A stretch of DNA of 24,786 nucleotides, from contig DHKA01000082.1 of assembly GCA_002404605.1 (NCBI GenBank), positions 1 to 24,786 on the forward strand, read 5' to 3'. The notes under the pieces are model-generated. The model saw nothing but the letters and a program-made list of their open reading frames with translations, searched no databases and was not told the origin of the DNA. The number at the start of each line of letters is the position of its first letter. Position 1 is the stretch's first letter. The translations under genes were made by a program, and so were the position numbers. The stretch is from Clostridiales bacterium UBA4706. GTDB lineage: Bacteria > Bacillota > Clostridia > Oscillospirales > Oscillospiraceae. Positions 15,023 to 22,153 of this stretch are shown piece after piece.

Positions 15023-15371
15023 GGACACCGTGGACACTGCCGAGATCTATGCGCTTTTGCATGAGCTTGGTCTTTCCGCAAACTTCACCGGCTTCTTTCA
15101 CACCATGTACGCCGTCTATCTGGCGATCCGGCAGCCGGATCGTTTGCGTCTGGTGACAAAATTGCTGTATCCAGAGGTGGCAAAGCATTATGCGACCACC
15201 TGGAAATGCGTAGAGCGCAACATCCGCACCGCCGTCAGCACTGTCTGGAGTACTAACCCGAAGCTGCTGGAGTCATTGGCCCGGCATCCACTGAGCCGGA
15301 AACCGAAAGCCTCGGAGTTCCTTTCCATTTTGACGCTGTATTTTTTATTGGACGGTGACACGGGACAATAG
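14994..15371 (+). CDS. Stand-alone Spo0A C-terminal-type DNA-binding protein
   Basis: This 125-residue protein matches the Spo0A effector domain. It has an IHEIG-like ALLHELGLSANFTGF start, then LLYPEVAKHYATTWKCVERNI and an RTAVSTVW segment (each shown in part), and FLSILTLYFLL near the end. In Spo0A the LYP-IAK-TT-VER-IR-A-W pattern forms the recognition helix that binds 0A boxes. The N-terminal receiver domain is entirely missing, so phosphorelay control cannot act on it directly. Start choice is uncertain: the ATG at 14994 overlaps the XRE gene by 29 bases, while a GTG at 15030 has AAGGA 4 bases upstream. It probably regulates transcription with the adjacent XRE protein; sporulation involvement is unproven. 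Confidence 0.82.
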   Translation: MTLSIRRPPKDTVDTAEIYALLHELGLSANFTGFFHTMYAVYLAIRQPDRLRLVTKLLYPEVAKHYATTWKCVERNIRTAVSTVWSTNPKLLESLARHPLSRKPKASEFLSILTLYFLLDGDTGQ

Positions 15372-15384
15372 ACAATAGTATAAT
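15355..15384 (+). promoter_or_regulatory. Promoter before the QueG-like pseudogene
   Basis: GTGACA (15355-15360) and a perfect TATAAT (15379-15384) are 18 bases apart, matching sigma-A consensus at 5/6 and 6/6. The -35 lies in the last codons of the Spo0A-like gene. The predicted start is about 25 bases before the pseudogene's ATG, which has GGAGGA at 15405-15410. Confidence 0.65.
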
Positions 15385-15415
15385 CGTATGGAGCCAAAAT
15401 TTGAGGAGGATCCGT

Positions 15416-16224
15416 ATGCAGACTGAAGCTGTCGATATCGTGAATAAGGCCATAGCGTTGGGCTATGATACCTGCGGCATCATCCCCGTGGAACAGATGG
15501 CGGGATACGAAGCCCGTCTGGAAGAGCGCATGGAGCATTTCCCGCAGACAAGGGAAAAGTACGAAGGGTTCCGCCGCTTTGCTCACCCGCAAACCGAGTA
15601 TCCGTGGGCAAAGGCGGTCGTGATCGTATCCTTCTGGTATGGAAAATACCGTATTCCCGGCGGGATGCAGGGGCGCGTTGCCAAGTATTACCTGACCGAT
15701 GCGAGAAAGAATCCGGACTCGGAAGGCAGCAAAACCAGCGTGGCATTGGAAAAATACCTCACAGACTGCGGCTTTCGCGTGGCGACAAAGCGAAACTACG
15801 GCACCACCGCCCTGCGCTGGGCCGCCATGCAGGCTGGGATCTGCAGACGGAACCGCTCCGAAAAGAGCTGGGAACGTGGGTATATGGCTGTGACGCCTGT
15901 CAAGATGCCTGCCCCTACAACAAAAGCGCATGGAAAGGCGAGGAAGATTTTCCCGGACTGGAGGCATGGGTCAGCCGGTTTTCCTATGAAGAGATCGTTC
16001 TTGCAGATTACGAATGGCTGCGGTCCGTCGTGCGGCCGAAGCTCTGGTACATCCCCGAAGGAAAGGAATGGCGTTATAAAACAAACGCGTTGAACGCCAT
16101 GCTGAACAGCTATGATCCAACGTATCTACCGGTCATAAAAGCCGCGTGCCGGGACGAATGCGCCGAGGTGCGTGATATGGCAAGCCGGGTGCTGGCGGAG
16201 ATCGAAAAACAAAACGCGGAATAA
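15416..16224 (+). pseudogene. Epoxyqueuosine reductase (QueG)-like gene with internal deletion and frameshift
   Basis: The first frame (15416 to about 15842) encodes an N-terminal half with VDIVNKAIALGYDTCGIIPV, ending ...TTALRWAAMQAGI. The family-like sequence then resumes in the next frame (about 15840-16224) with LQTEPLRKELGTWVYGCDACQDACPYN, given in overlapping pieces, and a HEAT-repeat-like end. Intact relatives have about 75-80 residues between these points, including the first CxxCxxCxxxCP ferredoxin motif; that segment is absent here. Only one cluster motif (CDACQDACP) remains. A deletion near 15835-15846 with loss of frame explains the arrangement. I saw no slippery site for programmed frameshifting. 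The promoter and ribosome site look intact, so decay may be recent, or the assembly may be wrong. Confidence 0.82.
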
Positions 16225-16238
16225 CGTTTTCCCATACG

Positions 16239-16271
16239 AAAAGCGCCCCGAACGGATGTTCCGTTCGGGGC
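16239..16271 (-). terminator. Terminator hairpin after the radical SAM gene
   Basis: GCCCCGAACGGA (16245-16256) pairs perfectly with TCCGTTCGGGGC (16260-16271) around a 3-base loop. On the - strand the stem is followed by GCTTTTCG (16244-16237), a short U-tract. It lies 24 bases past the stop of the - strand radical SAM gene and could also halt + strand transcription from the pseudogene. Confidence 0.6.
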
Positions 16272-16294
16272 AGCGTTCATATGCAAAGAGGGAG

Positions 16295-17182
16295 TTATTC
16301 GATGCGGCCTTCAAGGACTTTGAGATCGTAGGGCTCAAACTTCACATGGCGATAGGCTTCCACATCCAGCGGCACGCCGGTCCAGTCGGAGTGCGGCTCG
16401 CCAGTCTGCTTGACGAGAACGTCGTACAGGATGTCGTACGTCACGCCGTCGATCGTCTCGGTCATCGTGCTGTAGGGCAGCGTGCGGTGATAGGCAATGT
16501 GCTGGCCGTGGTTGTTGAAGTGGTAGCCGCAGCGGATGCGGCAGCCGTCCAGACCCAGATACTCAAAGTTCTTCATAAGATCGGCGAGGATCTGGTCGCC
16601 CTCTCGCTCGTAGAGGTTCTCGGGCGTGGTGATGGTGTAATCCGCGCGGAACTGGATGGGCAGGCCGTACTTTGCGAAGCGGTTGGCAAAGGCGATCATG
16701 CCGTCGTGCGGATAGTTCTTGAAGAGCACGCAGTTGATGCGCACCGGCACCTTGAGCGAGCCGAGCAGCTCGTCGTTGCACTCCTCCACATAATGCACCA
16801 TGTGGCGGGAGATGTTGATGCAGGTGATCTTGTCTTTGTTGCGCTCGGTGAACGCAATGATGCGCTCGGGGGGGAAAAGATCGGACACAGGGAGCGTCGT
16901 GTTGATGAACACGCGGTGGCCTTCCGGAATGCAGTCCATCATCACCTGCAGCGCGTCCGGCTCGGAAAACGGCTCGCCGCCGGTGAACACAAAATCGCAC
17001 TTTGGCGTGATCTCATGGAACATGCGGATGCTCTCGCACACCTTCTCCACGCTGAAGCCTTCGGGATTCTGGTATTCCTGCTTATTGATGCAGAACGGGC
17101 AGTGGTTTTTGCAGTCGTACGGGACGAACACCGTGACGGTCGCGCCGCCCTCGCGGGTCATATACGGGTTGTGGTTTGTCAT
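16295..17182 (-). CDS. Stand-alone radical SAM enzyme, function unknown
   Basis: This 295-residue protein has the radical SAM cluster motif CKNHCPFC (CX3CX2C; Cys24, 28, 31) after TVTVFVPYD, and the SAM-binding FVFTGGEPF (65-72, GGEP). The length fits a core radical SAM barrel with little extra. I see no SPASM or B12 domain, although a Cys pair (CRIRC) occurs in the last third. I do not recognise a named family. The ATG at 17182 is preferred, with AGGTGA about 6 bases upstream; a GTG at 17191 is the alternative. It is a monocistronic - strand gene with its own promoter and terminator, and no neighbouring peptide substrate was found. Confidence 0.85.
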   Translation of the reverse strand: MTNHNPYMTREGGATVTVFVPYDCKNHCPFCINKQEYQNPEGFSVEKVCESIRMFHEITPKCDFVFTGGEPFSEPDALQVMMDCIPEGHRVFINTTLPVSDLFPPERIIAFTERNKDKITCINISRHMVHYVEECNDELLGSLKVPVRINCVLFKNYPHDGMIAFANRFAKYGLPIQFRADYTITTPENLYEREGDQILADLMKNFEYLGLDGCRIRCGYHFNNHGQHIAYHRTLPYSTMTETIDGVTYDILYDVLVKQTGEPHSDWTGVPLDVEAYRHVKFEPYDLKVLEGRIE

Positions 17183-17216
17183 ATTCTTCACCTACATAGG
17201 GTAATTTCAAAACAGA

Positions 17217-17225
17217 ATTATAACA
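17217..17225 (-). promoter_or_regulatory. Extended -10 promoter of the radical SAM gene
   Basis: On the - strand TGTTATAAT (17225-17217) is a perfect TATAAT with the upstream TG of an extended -10 element. No good -35 is seen at 16-18 bases, as is common for extended -10 promoters. The start codon lies about 35 bases downstream, leaving a short leader with the ribosome site. A weak 5-bp hairpin with T-runs (about 17250-17270) lies upstream and may end truA transcription. Confidence 0.55.
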
Positions 17226-17296
17226 CAGTCTTAACGAAAATACCAGAAAAATCAACACAAAGTTGAAAAAAACGAAAAATTTCCGGTTTTACGCGC

Positions 17297-18034
17297 TTAG
17301 TACATCACGTCCCAGAGAAAAAGCCCCTGCGCCGGAGCGGTAGGACCGGCATTCGCGCGGCTGTGCGAGGCAAGGATCGCCGCCATACCGTCCGCCTCTC
17401 GCTCTCTGAGACCGACCTCGAGCAGCGTGCCGGTCAGGATGCGCACCATGTTGTATAAAAATCCGTCGCCGGTAAATGTTAAGCGCACCTCTTCCCCGCA
17501 GCGCTCGATCCCGATAGACTCTATCGTGCGCGTGGCGGCGCGGCCCGTTTTCTTCCCGGTGGAAAAGGCGGAAAACTCGTGCCGCCCGCAAAGCTGTGCC
17601 GCAGCGCAGCTCATGGCGTCAAGATCCATCGGGCGCGGCTCCACATATACATACTTTCTTTCAAACACGCAGGGCACATCGCTGTTCCACACGCGGTAAA
17701 CATACGTTTTTCGCACCGCCGAAAGCCGGGCATGAAACCGCTCCGGCACTTTTTCGAGCGCGAGCACGCCGATATCCTCCGGCAGATATTCTCGAAGCAG
17801 CGCCAAAAGTTCTGCGCAGGACCTGTCCGTCTCCGCCCGGAACGAGCACACCTGCCGCCGGGCGTGGACGCCGGCGTCCGTGCGGCCGCTGCCCGCGATC
17901 TCGATGGGCTGCTCCAGCGCGCGGGTAAGCAGCGTCTCGATCTTGCCCTGCACCGTCTGGGCAGTGTTTCCCTGCTTTTGCCAGCCGCGATAGCGCGTGC
18001 CGTCGTAGCAAAGCGTCAGTTTGTAATTCTGCAT
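17297..18034 (-). CDS. truA: tRNA pseudouridine(38-40) synthase TruA
   Basis: TruA isomerises uridines 38-40 in the tRNA anticodon arm. The 245-residue protein is full length. The catalytic Asp53 is in GSGRTDAGVHA. YKLTLCYDGTRYRGWQKQ at the start, FHARLSAVRKTYVYR in the middle and FLYNMVRILTGTLLEVG near the end are all typical of the family. An AGGGAG site precedes the ATG. The truA gene often follows ecf transporter or ribosomal protein genes in Firmicutes, but here it is alone on the - strand with its own promoter-like site. Confidence 0.95.
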   Translation of the reverse strand: MQNYKLTLCYDGTRYRGWQKQGNTAQTVQGKIETLLTRALEQPIEIAGSGRTDAGVHARRQVCSFRAETDRSCAELLALLREYLPEDIGVLALEKVPERFHARLSAVRKTYVYRVWNSDVPCVFERKYVYVEPRPMDLDAMSCAAAQLCGRHEFSAFSTGKKTGRAATRTIESIGIERCGEEVRLTFTGDGFLYNMVRILTGTLLEVGLREREADGMAAILASHSRANAGPTAPAQGLFLWDVMY

Positions 18035-18066
18035 CCGGCAGCTCCCTCCTTTTTCTCGCAGAGCTT

Positions 18067-18094
18067 AGTATAGCACATTTAAACACATCGTCGA
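18067..18094 (-). promoter_or_regulatory. Probable truA promoter
   Basis: On the - strand TCGACG (18094-18089) and TATACT (18072-18067) are 16 bases apart, and TGC directly before TATACT makes an extended -10. Transcription would start about 25 bases before the truA ATG. The weak -35 keeps the confidence moderate. Confidence 0.5.
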
Positions 18095-18208
18095 TATGCT
18101 TTTATAATTTTTTCGTTTTTCTGTTGAATCTGCCGTTCCGTTCCAATTTGTTTACATTTTCCCCGGAATTTGTTCATGAAATGTTCACTCTTTGATTTTG
18201 TCGCCGGT

Positions 18209-18314
18209 TATAATAGCATCATACAGAACATCCGGTGTGCAGCCGCCGAATGGATCTGATGCCTCCACCTTAATTTAAAAAATCCGCCGCTTCCTGCGGC
18301 GGATTTTTTATTTT
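18209..18314 (+). ncRNA. Candidate small RNA or attenuated leader (about 95 nt) with terminator
   Basis: A perfect TATAAT (18209-18214) without a clear -35 is followed about 70 bases later by a strong intrinsic terminator. AAAATCCGCCGC-type arms at 18277-18290 and 18296-18309 form 14 bp around TTCCT, and a T-tract runs to 18314. No + strand gene lies upstream for the terminator to serve, since truA is on the other strand. This leaves a short RNA of its own or a leader attenuating the lipoprotein gene. I recognise no known RNA family or riboswitch core. Confidence 0.45.
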
Positions 18315-18436
18315 GCCATTCGCCTCATAACGGCAGAGCGATTCCGACAAATAGTTGTTGCATTTTTGTACGGCGCTTGGTATATTTGAATAAAATCAAC
18401 GCGAATCCCCTTTTCTGCACAGCGTCCCCTCTCCCC

Positions 18437-18470
18437 TTTTGAAAAGCGGCGGTCTGACCGCTTTTCAAAA
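18437..18470. repeat. 13-bp inverted repeat before the lipoprotein gene
   Basis: TTTTGAAAAGCGG (18437-18449) and CCGCTTTTCAAAA (18458-18470) form a perfect 13-bp stem with an 8-base loop. It ends 14 bases before the GGGAGG ribosome site. No T-tract follows, so it is not a terminator for + strand transcripts. It may be a protein-binding dyad or a 5' leader structure affecting translation or mRNA stability. Confidence 0.55.
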
Positions 18471-18497
18471 TAAAGAAGAGAATTGGGAGGACACCAC

Positions 18498-19217
18498 ATG
18501 AAAAAGATTCTCGCTGTTATTCTCGCGCTGACCATGGTTCTGGCTCTCGTCGCCTGCGGCGCAGCGCCCGCCACGGCAGGATCTGCCATAGAAGCGCCCG
18601 ACCCGCTCAAATCCGAAATGCCCTCGAAGATCTACGAGGAATCCACTGCAGCCAACCCGGAGGGAAAAACCGTGAACATTCTCCTTGTCATCGATATGCA
18701 GAAGGACTTCGTCGATCAGGCGCTCGGCACTGCCGAAGCGCAGGCCATCGTCCCGAACGTTGTGGCCAAGATCAACGAATACAAAGAGCGCGGCGATGTT
18801 ATCATCGCCACGCGTGATACACACGAGGACTCCTATATGGATACGCAGGAAGGAAAAAACCTGCCGGTCATCCACTGCGTGCAGGATACCGAGGGCTGGC
18901 AGCTGGACGACGCGGTGCAGGCCGCCATGCCGGAGAACGCCACGATCGTCAATAAGCCGACCTTCGGCTCGACCGACCTTGTGGAGATCATCGGCGAATA
19001 CGTCGCGCAGTACGGCGAGCCGAACGTCCATGTGGAGATCGTCGGTCTCTGCACCGACATATGCGTTATCTCCAACGCCCTGCTCGAAAAGGCGTTCTAT
19101 CCCGAAATGCCCATCACGCTCGACGCGAAGTGCTGCGCGGGCGTCACCCCCGCAACGCACGATGCCGCTCTCGCCACGATGCGCATGTGCCAGATCAACG
19201 TCATCAACGCCGACTGA
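18498..19217 (+). CDS. Lipoprotein of the nicotinamidase/isochorismatase cysteine hydrolase family
   Basis: This 239-residue protein opens with a type II signal: MKK, a hydrophobic core, and the lipobox LVAC with Cys20. It should be lipid-anchored outside the membrane. A short linker (21-58) leads to an isochorismatase-like domain. The catalytic set appears complete: Asp66 (LLVIDMQKDF), Lys153 (VNKPTFGST) and Cys185 (VGLCTDICV). Metal-ligand candidates DTH (Asp107, His109) and His126 are arranged as in nicotinamidase PncA. Known nicotinamidases are usually cytosolic, so export is notable. The substrate could be nicotinamide or another amide. I chose the ATG at 18498 because GGGAGG lies 7 bases upstream. 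The gene is monocistronic and ends at a strong terminator. Confidence 0.88.
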   Translation: MKKILAVILALTMVLALVACGAAPATAGSAIEAPDPLKSEMPSKIYEESTAANPEGKTVNILLVIDMQKDFVDQALGTAEAQAIVPNVVAKINEYKERGDVIIATRDTHEDSYMDTQEGKNLPVIHCVQDTEGWQLDDAVQAAMPENATIVNKPTFGSTDLVEIIGEYVAQYGEPNVHVEIVGLCTDICVISNALLEKAFYPEMPITLDAKCCAGVTPATHDAALATMRMCQINVINAD

Positions 19218-19236
19218 TCCTTTGCCCGACATACAG

Positions 19237-19266
19237 ATCGCCCCGCCGTTCGGCGGGGCGATTTTT
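19237..19266 (+). terminator. Intrinsic terminator after the lipoprotein gene
   Basis: ATCGCCCCGCC (19237-19247) and GGCGGGGCGAT (19252-19262) pair perfectly around a GTTC loop, followed by T5 (19262-19266). It separates the lipoprotein gene from the convergent ABC transporter operon. Confidence 0.85.
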
Positions 19267-19290
19267 CTGCCTTATTGCGGGGAAAACCTT

Positions 19291-20715
19291 TTATTCTTCC
19301 GCACCGAGGGTGATGGCGCGGACGGCTTCGGCAAGGCTCACGACCTGGCTGCGCGGCACGAGCGCGACGCTCTCGCCGTTTACCACTGCGAGGCAGCTTT
19401 CCCCGCCGCGGCGGTAAAAGGCCAGGGTAAGCTCCGGGAAGCTCTCGTTATCGAGCGTGAGCGTCAGCCGCAGCTCGACCGTTCCGCCGGAGGATTCATC
19501 CGTAAACTCCGACGCCTTGACCGCGGCGAGCGCCGACTCGATGGCGGAAACATCGATCTCCGCACCGTTCCAGAGCCAAACAGTCTCTTCTTCGCTGTCA
19601 CCCGCTTTGGCATTTTCAGCGTTGTCCTCATTCTCGGGCACTCCGAGAGCAAATTCGACCGTTTCGTCGTCAAGCGCAATCTCTATCGCCGTTACCTCGG
19701 CAAAATCGGCGGTGAATATCTCCGCGTGGCGGAGATCGTCCACGCTGGCGCGCAGAAGCGCATCGTAGCGCGTCCCCGTGATCTCGTAAACGATGCCGGA
19801 GTTGCCGACGCGTGCGTAGCACGTTACGCCGTCATACTCGCCGCTCTCCGCGGCCTCTTCGAGTTCCGCAGCGTTCTGGCCGAGATGCAGCGTGAAGGTC
19901 TCCGTTTCTTCCGCGTCGTCGGATGCGGAATACTCGACCGTGACGGTAAGCGCCGGGTCATCAAGTCCGTAGGCGGCAAGCTCTTCTTCCGTTGCATCGT
20001 ATGTCACGTACTCCGTAAGTGAAAGGCCGCTGAGCGAGGAGAGATACGACTCCACGCGGCTCGTATCAAGCGGCTGCTCCCCGACAAAATATATATCGTC
20101 GGCGCAGATGCTCTTCCCGCTCTCTTCGCGCTTGACCGTATAGTCTTCCGCACCGGAGAAGGTGATCTCATTGGCTTCCGTGATCTCGGGTACGGCATCG
20201 TGCCGGATCACGTCACTGAGCACGGCGGAAAACTCGTCAAACGGGTCGTGCGAGAGAAGATAAACCTTTCCGTCGCCGATGGAGGCGTAGCGCTGGGAAT
20301 CCATCTGGCTGAAATCACCGAGGCGCACCGTATACGTCTCATCTCCGGCAGTGAGAGTGATCGTACAGACCGGATCGTCCAGCCCGTACAGGCTCTCGTC
20401 CTCCACGTTGTCGATCACGAACGCCGCGCTGCATGAGACGAAGGGTTCGAGAAGCGTTTCGATCTTCTCCGTGTCCGCCGGGAAAGCGGCGTCCGCTTCA
20501 TAGACCCACGTGCCGTCCTCGAGCGTGAAGGCGAAGTTCCCGCTCTCGTTCGTCCATGATACGGCAGTCACGCTGTCCGGGGAAAGGGCGAGAACGATCT
20601 CGCCGCTCGTGCGGATCTCTTCTTTTTTCTCTTCGTACCGGCTGACGGCGAACACCGCTGCGGTGAGCGCGGCCAGCACACCGAGAAGGATATAGAGCTT
20701 CTTTGTTTTAGGCAT
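19291..20715 (-). CDS. DUF4340-domain protein of the Gld-type ABC operon
   Basis: This 474-residue protein has one N-terminal membrane helix (about 7-25) and a large, acidic, beta-rich extracytoplasmic part. That part shows repeated segments of the kind YGLDDPxxTxT (near residues 110 and 250), each followed by a strand pair with LHLG or VRLG. This tandem arrangement is typical of DUF4340. Such proteins commonly follow GldG-like genes and are thought to work with the transporter. Its start overlaps the GldG-like gene by 8 bases, so translation is probably coupled. It is the last gene of the operon. Biochemical function is unknown. Confidence 0.82.
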   Translation of the reverse strand: MPKTKKLYILLGVLAALTAAVFAVSRYEEKKEEIRTSGEIVLALSPDSVTAVSWTNESGNFAFTLEDGTWVYEADAAFPADTEKIETLLEPFVSCSAAFVIDNVEDESLYGLDDPVCTITLTAGDETYTVRLGDFSQMDSQRYASIGDGKVYLLSHDPFDEFSAVLSDVIRHDAVPEITEANEITFSGAEDYTVKREESGKSICADDIYFVGEQPLDTSRVESYLSSLSGLSLTEYVTYDATEEELAAYGLDDPALTVTVEYSASDDAEETETFTLHLGQNAAELEEAAESGEYDGVTCYARVGNSGIVYEITGTRYDALLRASVDDLRHAEIFTADFAEVTAIEIALDDETVEFALGVPENEDNAENAKAGDSEEETVWLWNGAEIDVSAIESALAAVKASEFTDESSGGTVELRLTLTLDNESFPELTLAFYRRGGESCLAVVNGESVALVPRSQVVSLAEAVRAITLGAEE

Positions 20716-22153
20716 GGCGCTTTCTTCTCCTTTCCACCACGGTGATGATCCCGTAGGCCACGAACGCCGCAGGCAGAATGCCGACCAGCCACACTTTCAG
20801 CACCGACGCGGCTGAATCGCTGATCGTGAGATAATTGTAGCTCATGCTCTTGCTGCGGATGGAGATCGTCTCGCTCTGGCCGGTGAGCGCGGAGAGCGCG
20901 TTCATCGTAAGGTCCAGATTCGCGCCGGAGGAATAGGCGTTATAGAGTTCGTCGAGGAAATGCGAGGACGCGATCCAGACGATCTTCCCGCCGCCGTCGG
21001 TCGTGATGTCTACGGCGAGAGCAAATGGCCCATCCGTATCGCCGTCCTCCTTTTCGTAGGAGGTCAGGCTGTAGCCCGCCGCCTTGCTGAACGCCGCATC
21101 GGAGGTCGTGAGAAGCACCGTGACCGAGCTTTCGGCAGCGCTCACATCCAGCCCCTGCGCAACCGGCACGATGGCGTAATACCCCTCGTCGAGCAGCGGG
21201 TCGGTGATATCGCCGCTCTCGATGTCCGGCAGGAGGATGTACGGCTGGCGGAAAGCGTAATGGCCGCTGTCGCCCTCGACAACGATGCCGTCCGCCGCGG
21301 CCACGCCGTAGGGCGCGAGCAGCGCCGTGAGATTCGTGAGCGTCCCGTCCTCCACCGGCCCCGCGATCACAAGCAGGCGGCCGCCGCTTTCGGCGTATTC
21401 GGAAAGGATATCCTTCTCCTCTGCGGAAATATCGCTCTCCGGCGCATAGATGAGAACGCATGAGGCATCCTCCGGCACTGCGTCCTCCTTGAGCAGCGAG
21501 AAGGAGGAAAGCTCCATGTTCTCCTTTTCGATCTGTGTCTGCACGTTTTCGGGCAGCTCCGCTTCGCCGTGACCTTCGAGCGCATAGACGACGGGCAGAT
21601 CGTCGCTCACAACATAGGCAATGGCCGAGGTGAGAGCGCCCTCGCCGTCGAAGGAATAGACATAGGAATATGTCGTATAGTCGATGTCCGTGAGATAGAT
21701 CTCGCTGTAGGAGATATAGCGGCTCTTATCGCCGCACTCGACGACAAGGCTGTTGTTGGAAACGGTCTCGTCCGTGTACTGCGCGGCGAACGTCGGATAG
21801 ACGTCCGGGTTCTTTTTCACAACGGAAATGTGGCCGGACAGGCTCTCATACTTAGCCAGCAGGTTTTCCACCACGCTGTCCTCCTTACCGGACTGCGTGA
21901 TCCAGTAGATCGTTACGTCCTTTTCAAGCGCATTGACGACGACCTTTGTATTGCTCGTAATGGAATAGAGCTTGGTGGAGCTTATATCGTAGCGCGTCAC
22001 GGAGGCCGGGAGTGCGCCGAAGAGCGCGTTGACCGCCACAAGGATCGCCAGCACGACCGCCGATACGGCGAGAGAATACGTTCCGCCCTTCGCCGCAATA
22101 GCGTTTCCGGGGGAGGCAGTTTTCTCTTTTTGAAGGAATTTCGCCAGTTTCAT
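20708..22153 (-). CDS. GldG-like ABC transporter auxiliary protein
   Basis: This 481-residue protein has a helix at about 27-47, a long extracytoplasmic region, and a C-terminal helix (about 450-472) ending in a basic tail VERRRKRHA. The external part starts with YDISSTKLYSITSNTK, the typical GldG/ABC_transp_aux opening after the first helix. It later has VVYALEGHGEAELP and LLVIAGPVEDGTLTN, which look like a Rossmann/GATase-like fold without catalytic residues. It overlaps the permease stop by one base (TGATG) and the DUF4340 start by 8. In Bacteroidetes GldG serves gliding; in Firmicutes the substrate is unknown. Confidence 0.87.
   Translation of the reverse strand: MKLAKFLQKEKTASPGNAIAAKGGTYSLAVSAVVLAILVAVNALFGALPASVTRYDISSTKLYSITSNTKVVVNALEKDVTIYWITQSGKEDSVVENLLAKYESLSGHISVVKKNPDVYPTFAAQYTDETVSNNSLVVECGDKSRYISYSEIYLTDIDYTTYSYVYSFDGEGALTSAIAYVVSDDLPVVYALEGHGEAELPENVQTQIEKENMELSSFSLLKEDAVPEDASCVLIYAPESDISAEEKDILSEYAESGGRLLVIAGPVEDGTLTNLTALLAPYGVAAADGIVVEGDSGHYAFRQPYILLPDIESGDITDPLLDEGYYAIVPVAQGLDVSAAESSVTVLLTTSDAAFSKAAGYSLTSYEKEDGDTDGPFALAVDITTDGGGKIVWIASSHFLDELYNAYSSGANLDLTMNALSALTGQSETISIRSKSMSYNYLTISDSAASVLKVWLVGILPAAFVAYGIITVVERRRKRHA

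Larger units (their letters stand above)
18035..18497 (+). other. 463-base non-coding region with several signals
   Basis: No credible gene is present. The left part holds the truA promoter. An AT-rich tract follows, then a TATAAT (18209-18214), a terminator hairpin (18277-18309) and a 13-bp inverted repeat (18437-18470), and last the GGGAGG site of the lipoprotein gene. A 7-codon ATG...TAA frame (18250-18273) directly before the hairpin lacks a ribosome site. A possible weak promoter for the lipoprotein gene is TTGCAT, 17 bases, TATATT (18358-18386). Confidence 0.6.

Noticed and set aside
15416..16224. Programmed ribosomal frameshift in the QueG-like gene
   Set aside because: No slippery heptamer is seen at the junction, and a conserved internal segment is missing, which frameshifting cannot restore.
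16172..17266. + strand frame of 364 codons opposite the radical SAM gene
   Set aside because: The - strand reading has the radical SAM cluster motif and GGEP; the + reading has no domain and crosses the terminator hairpin.
18685..20022. + strand frame of 445 codons overlapping the lipoprotein and DUF4340 genes
   Set aside because: It passes through a strong terminator and out of frame through a gene with a signal peptide and catalytic triad; composition is rich in R/S/T, as in shadows.
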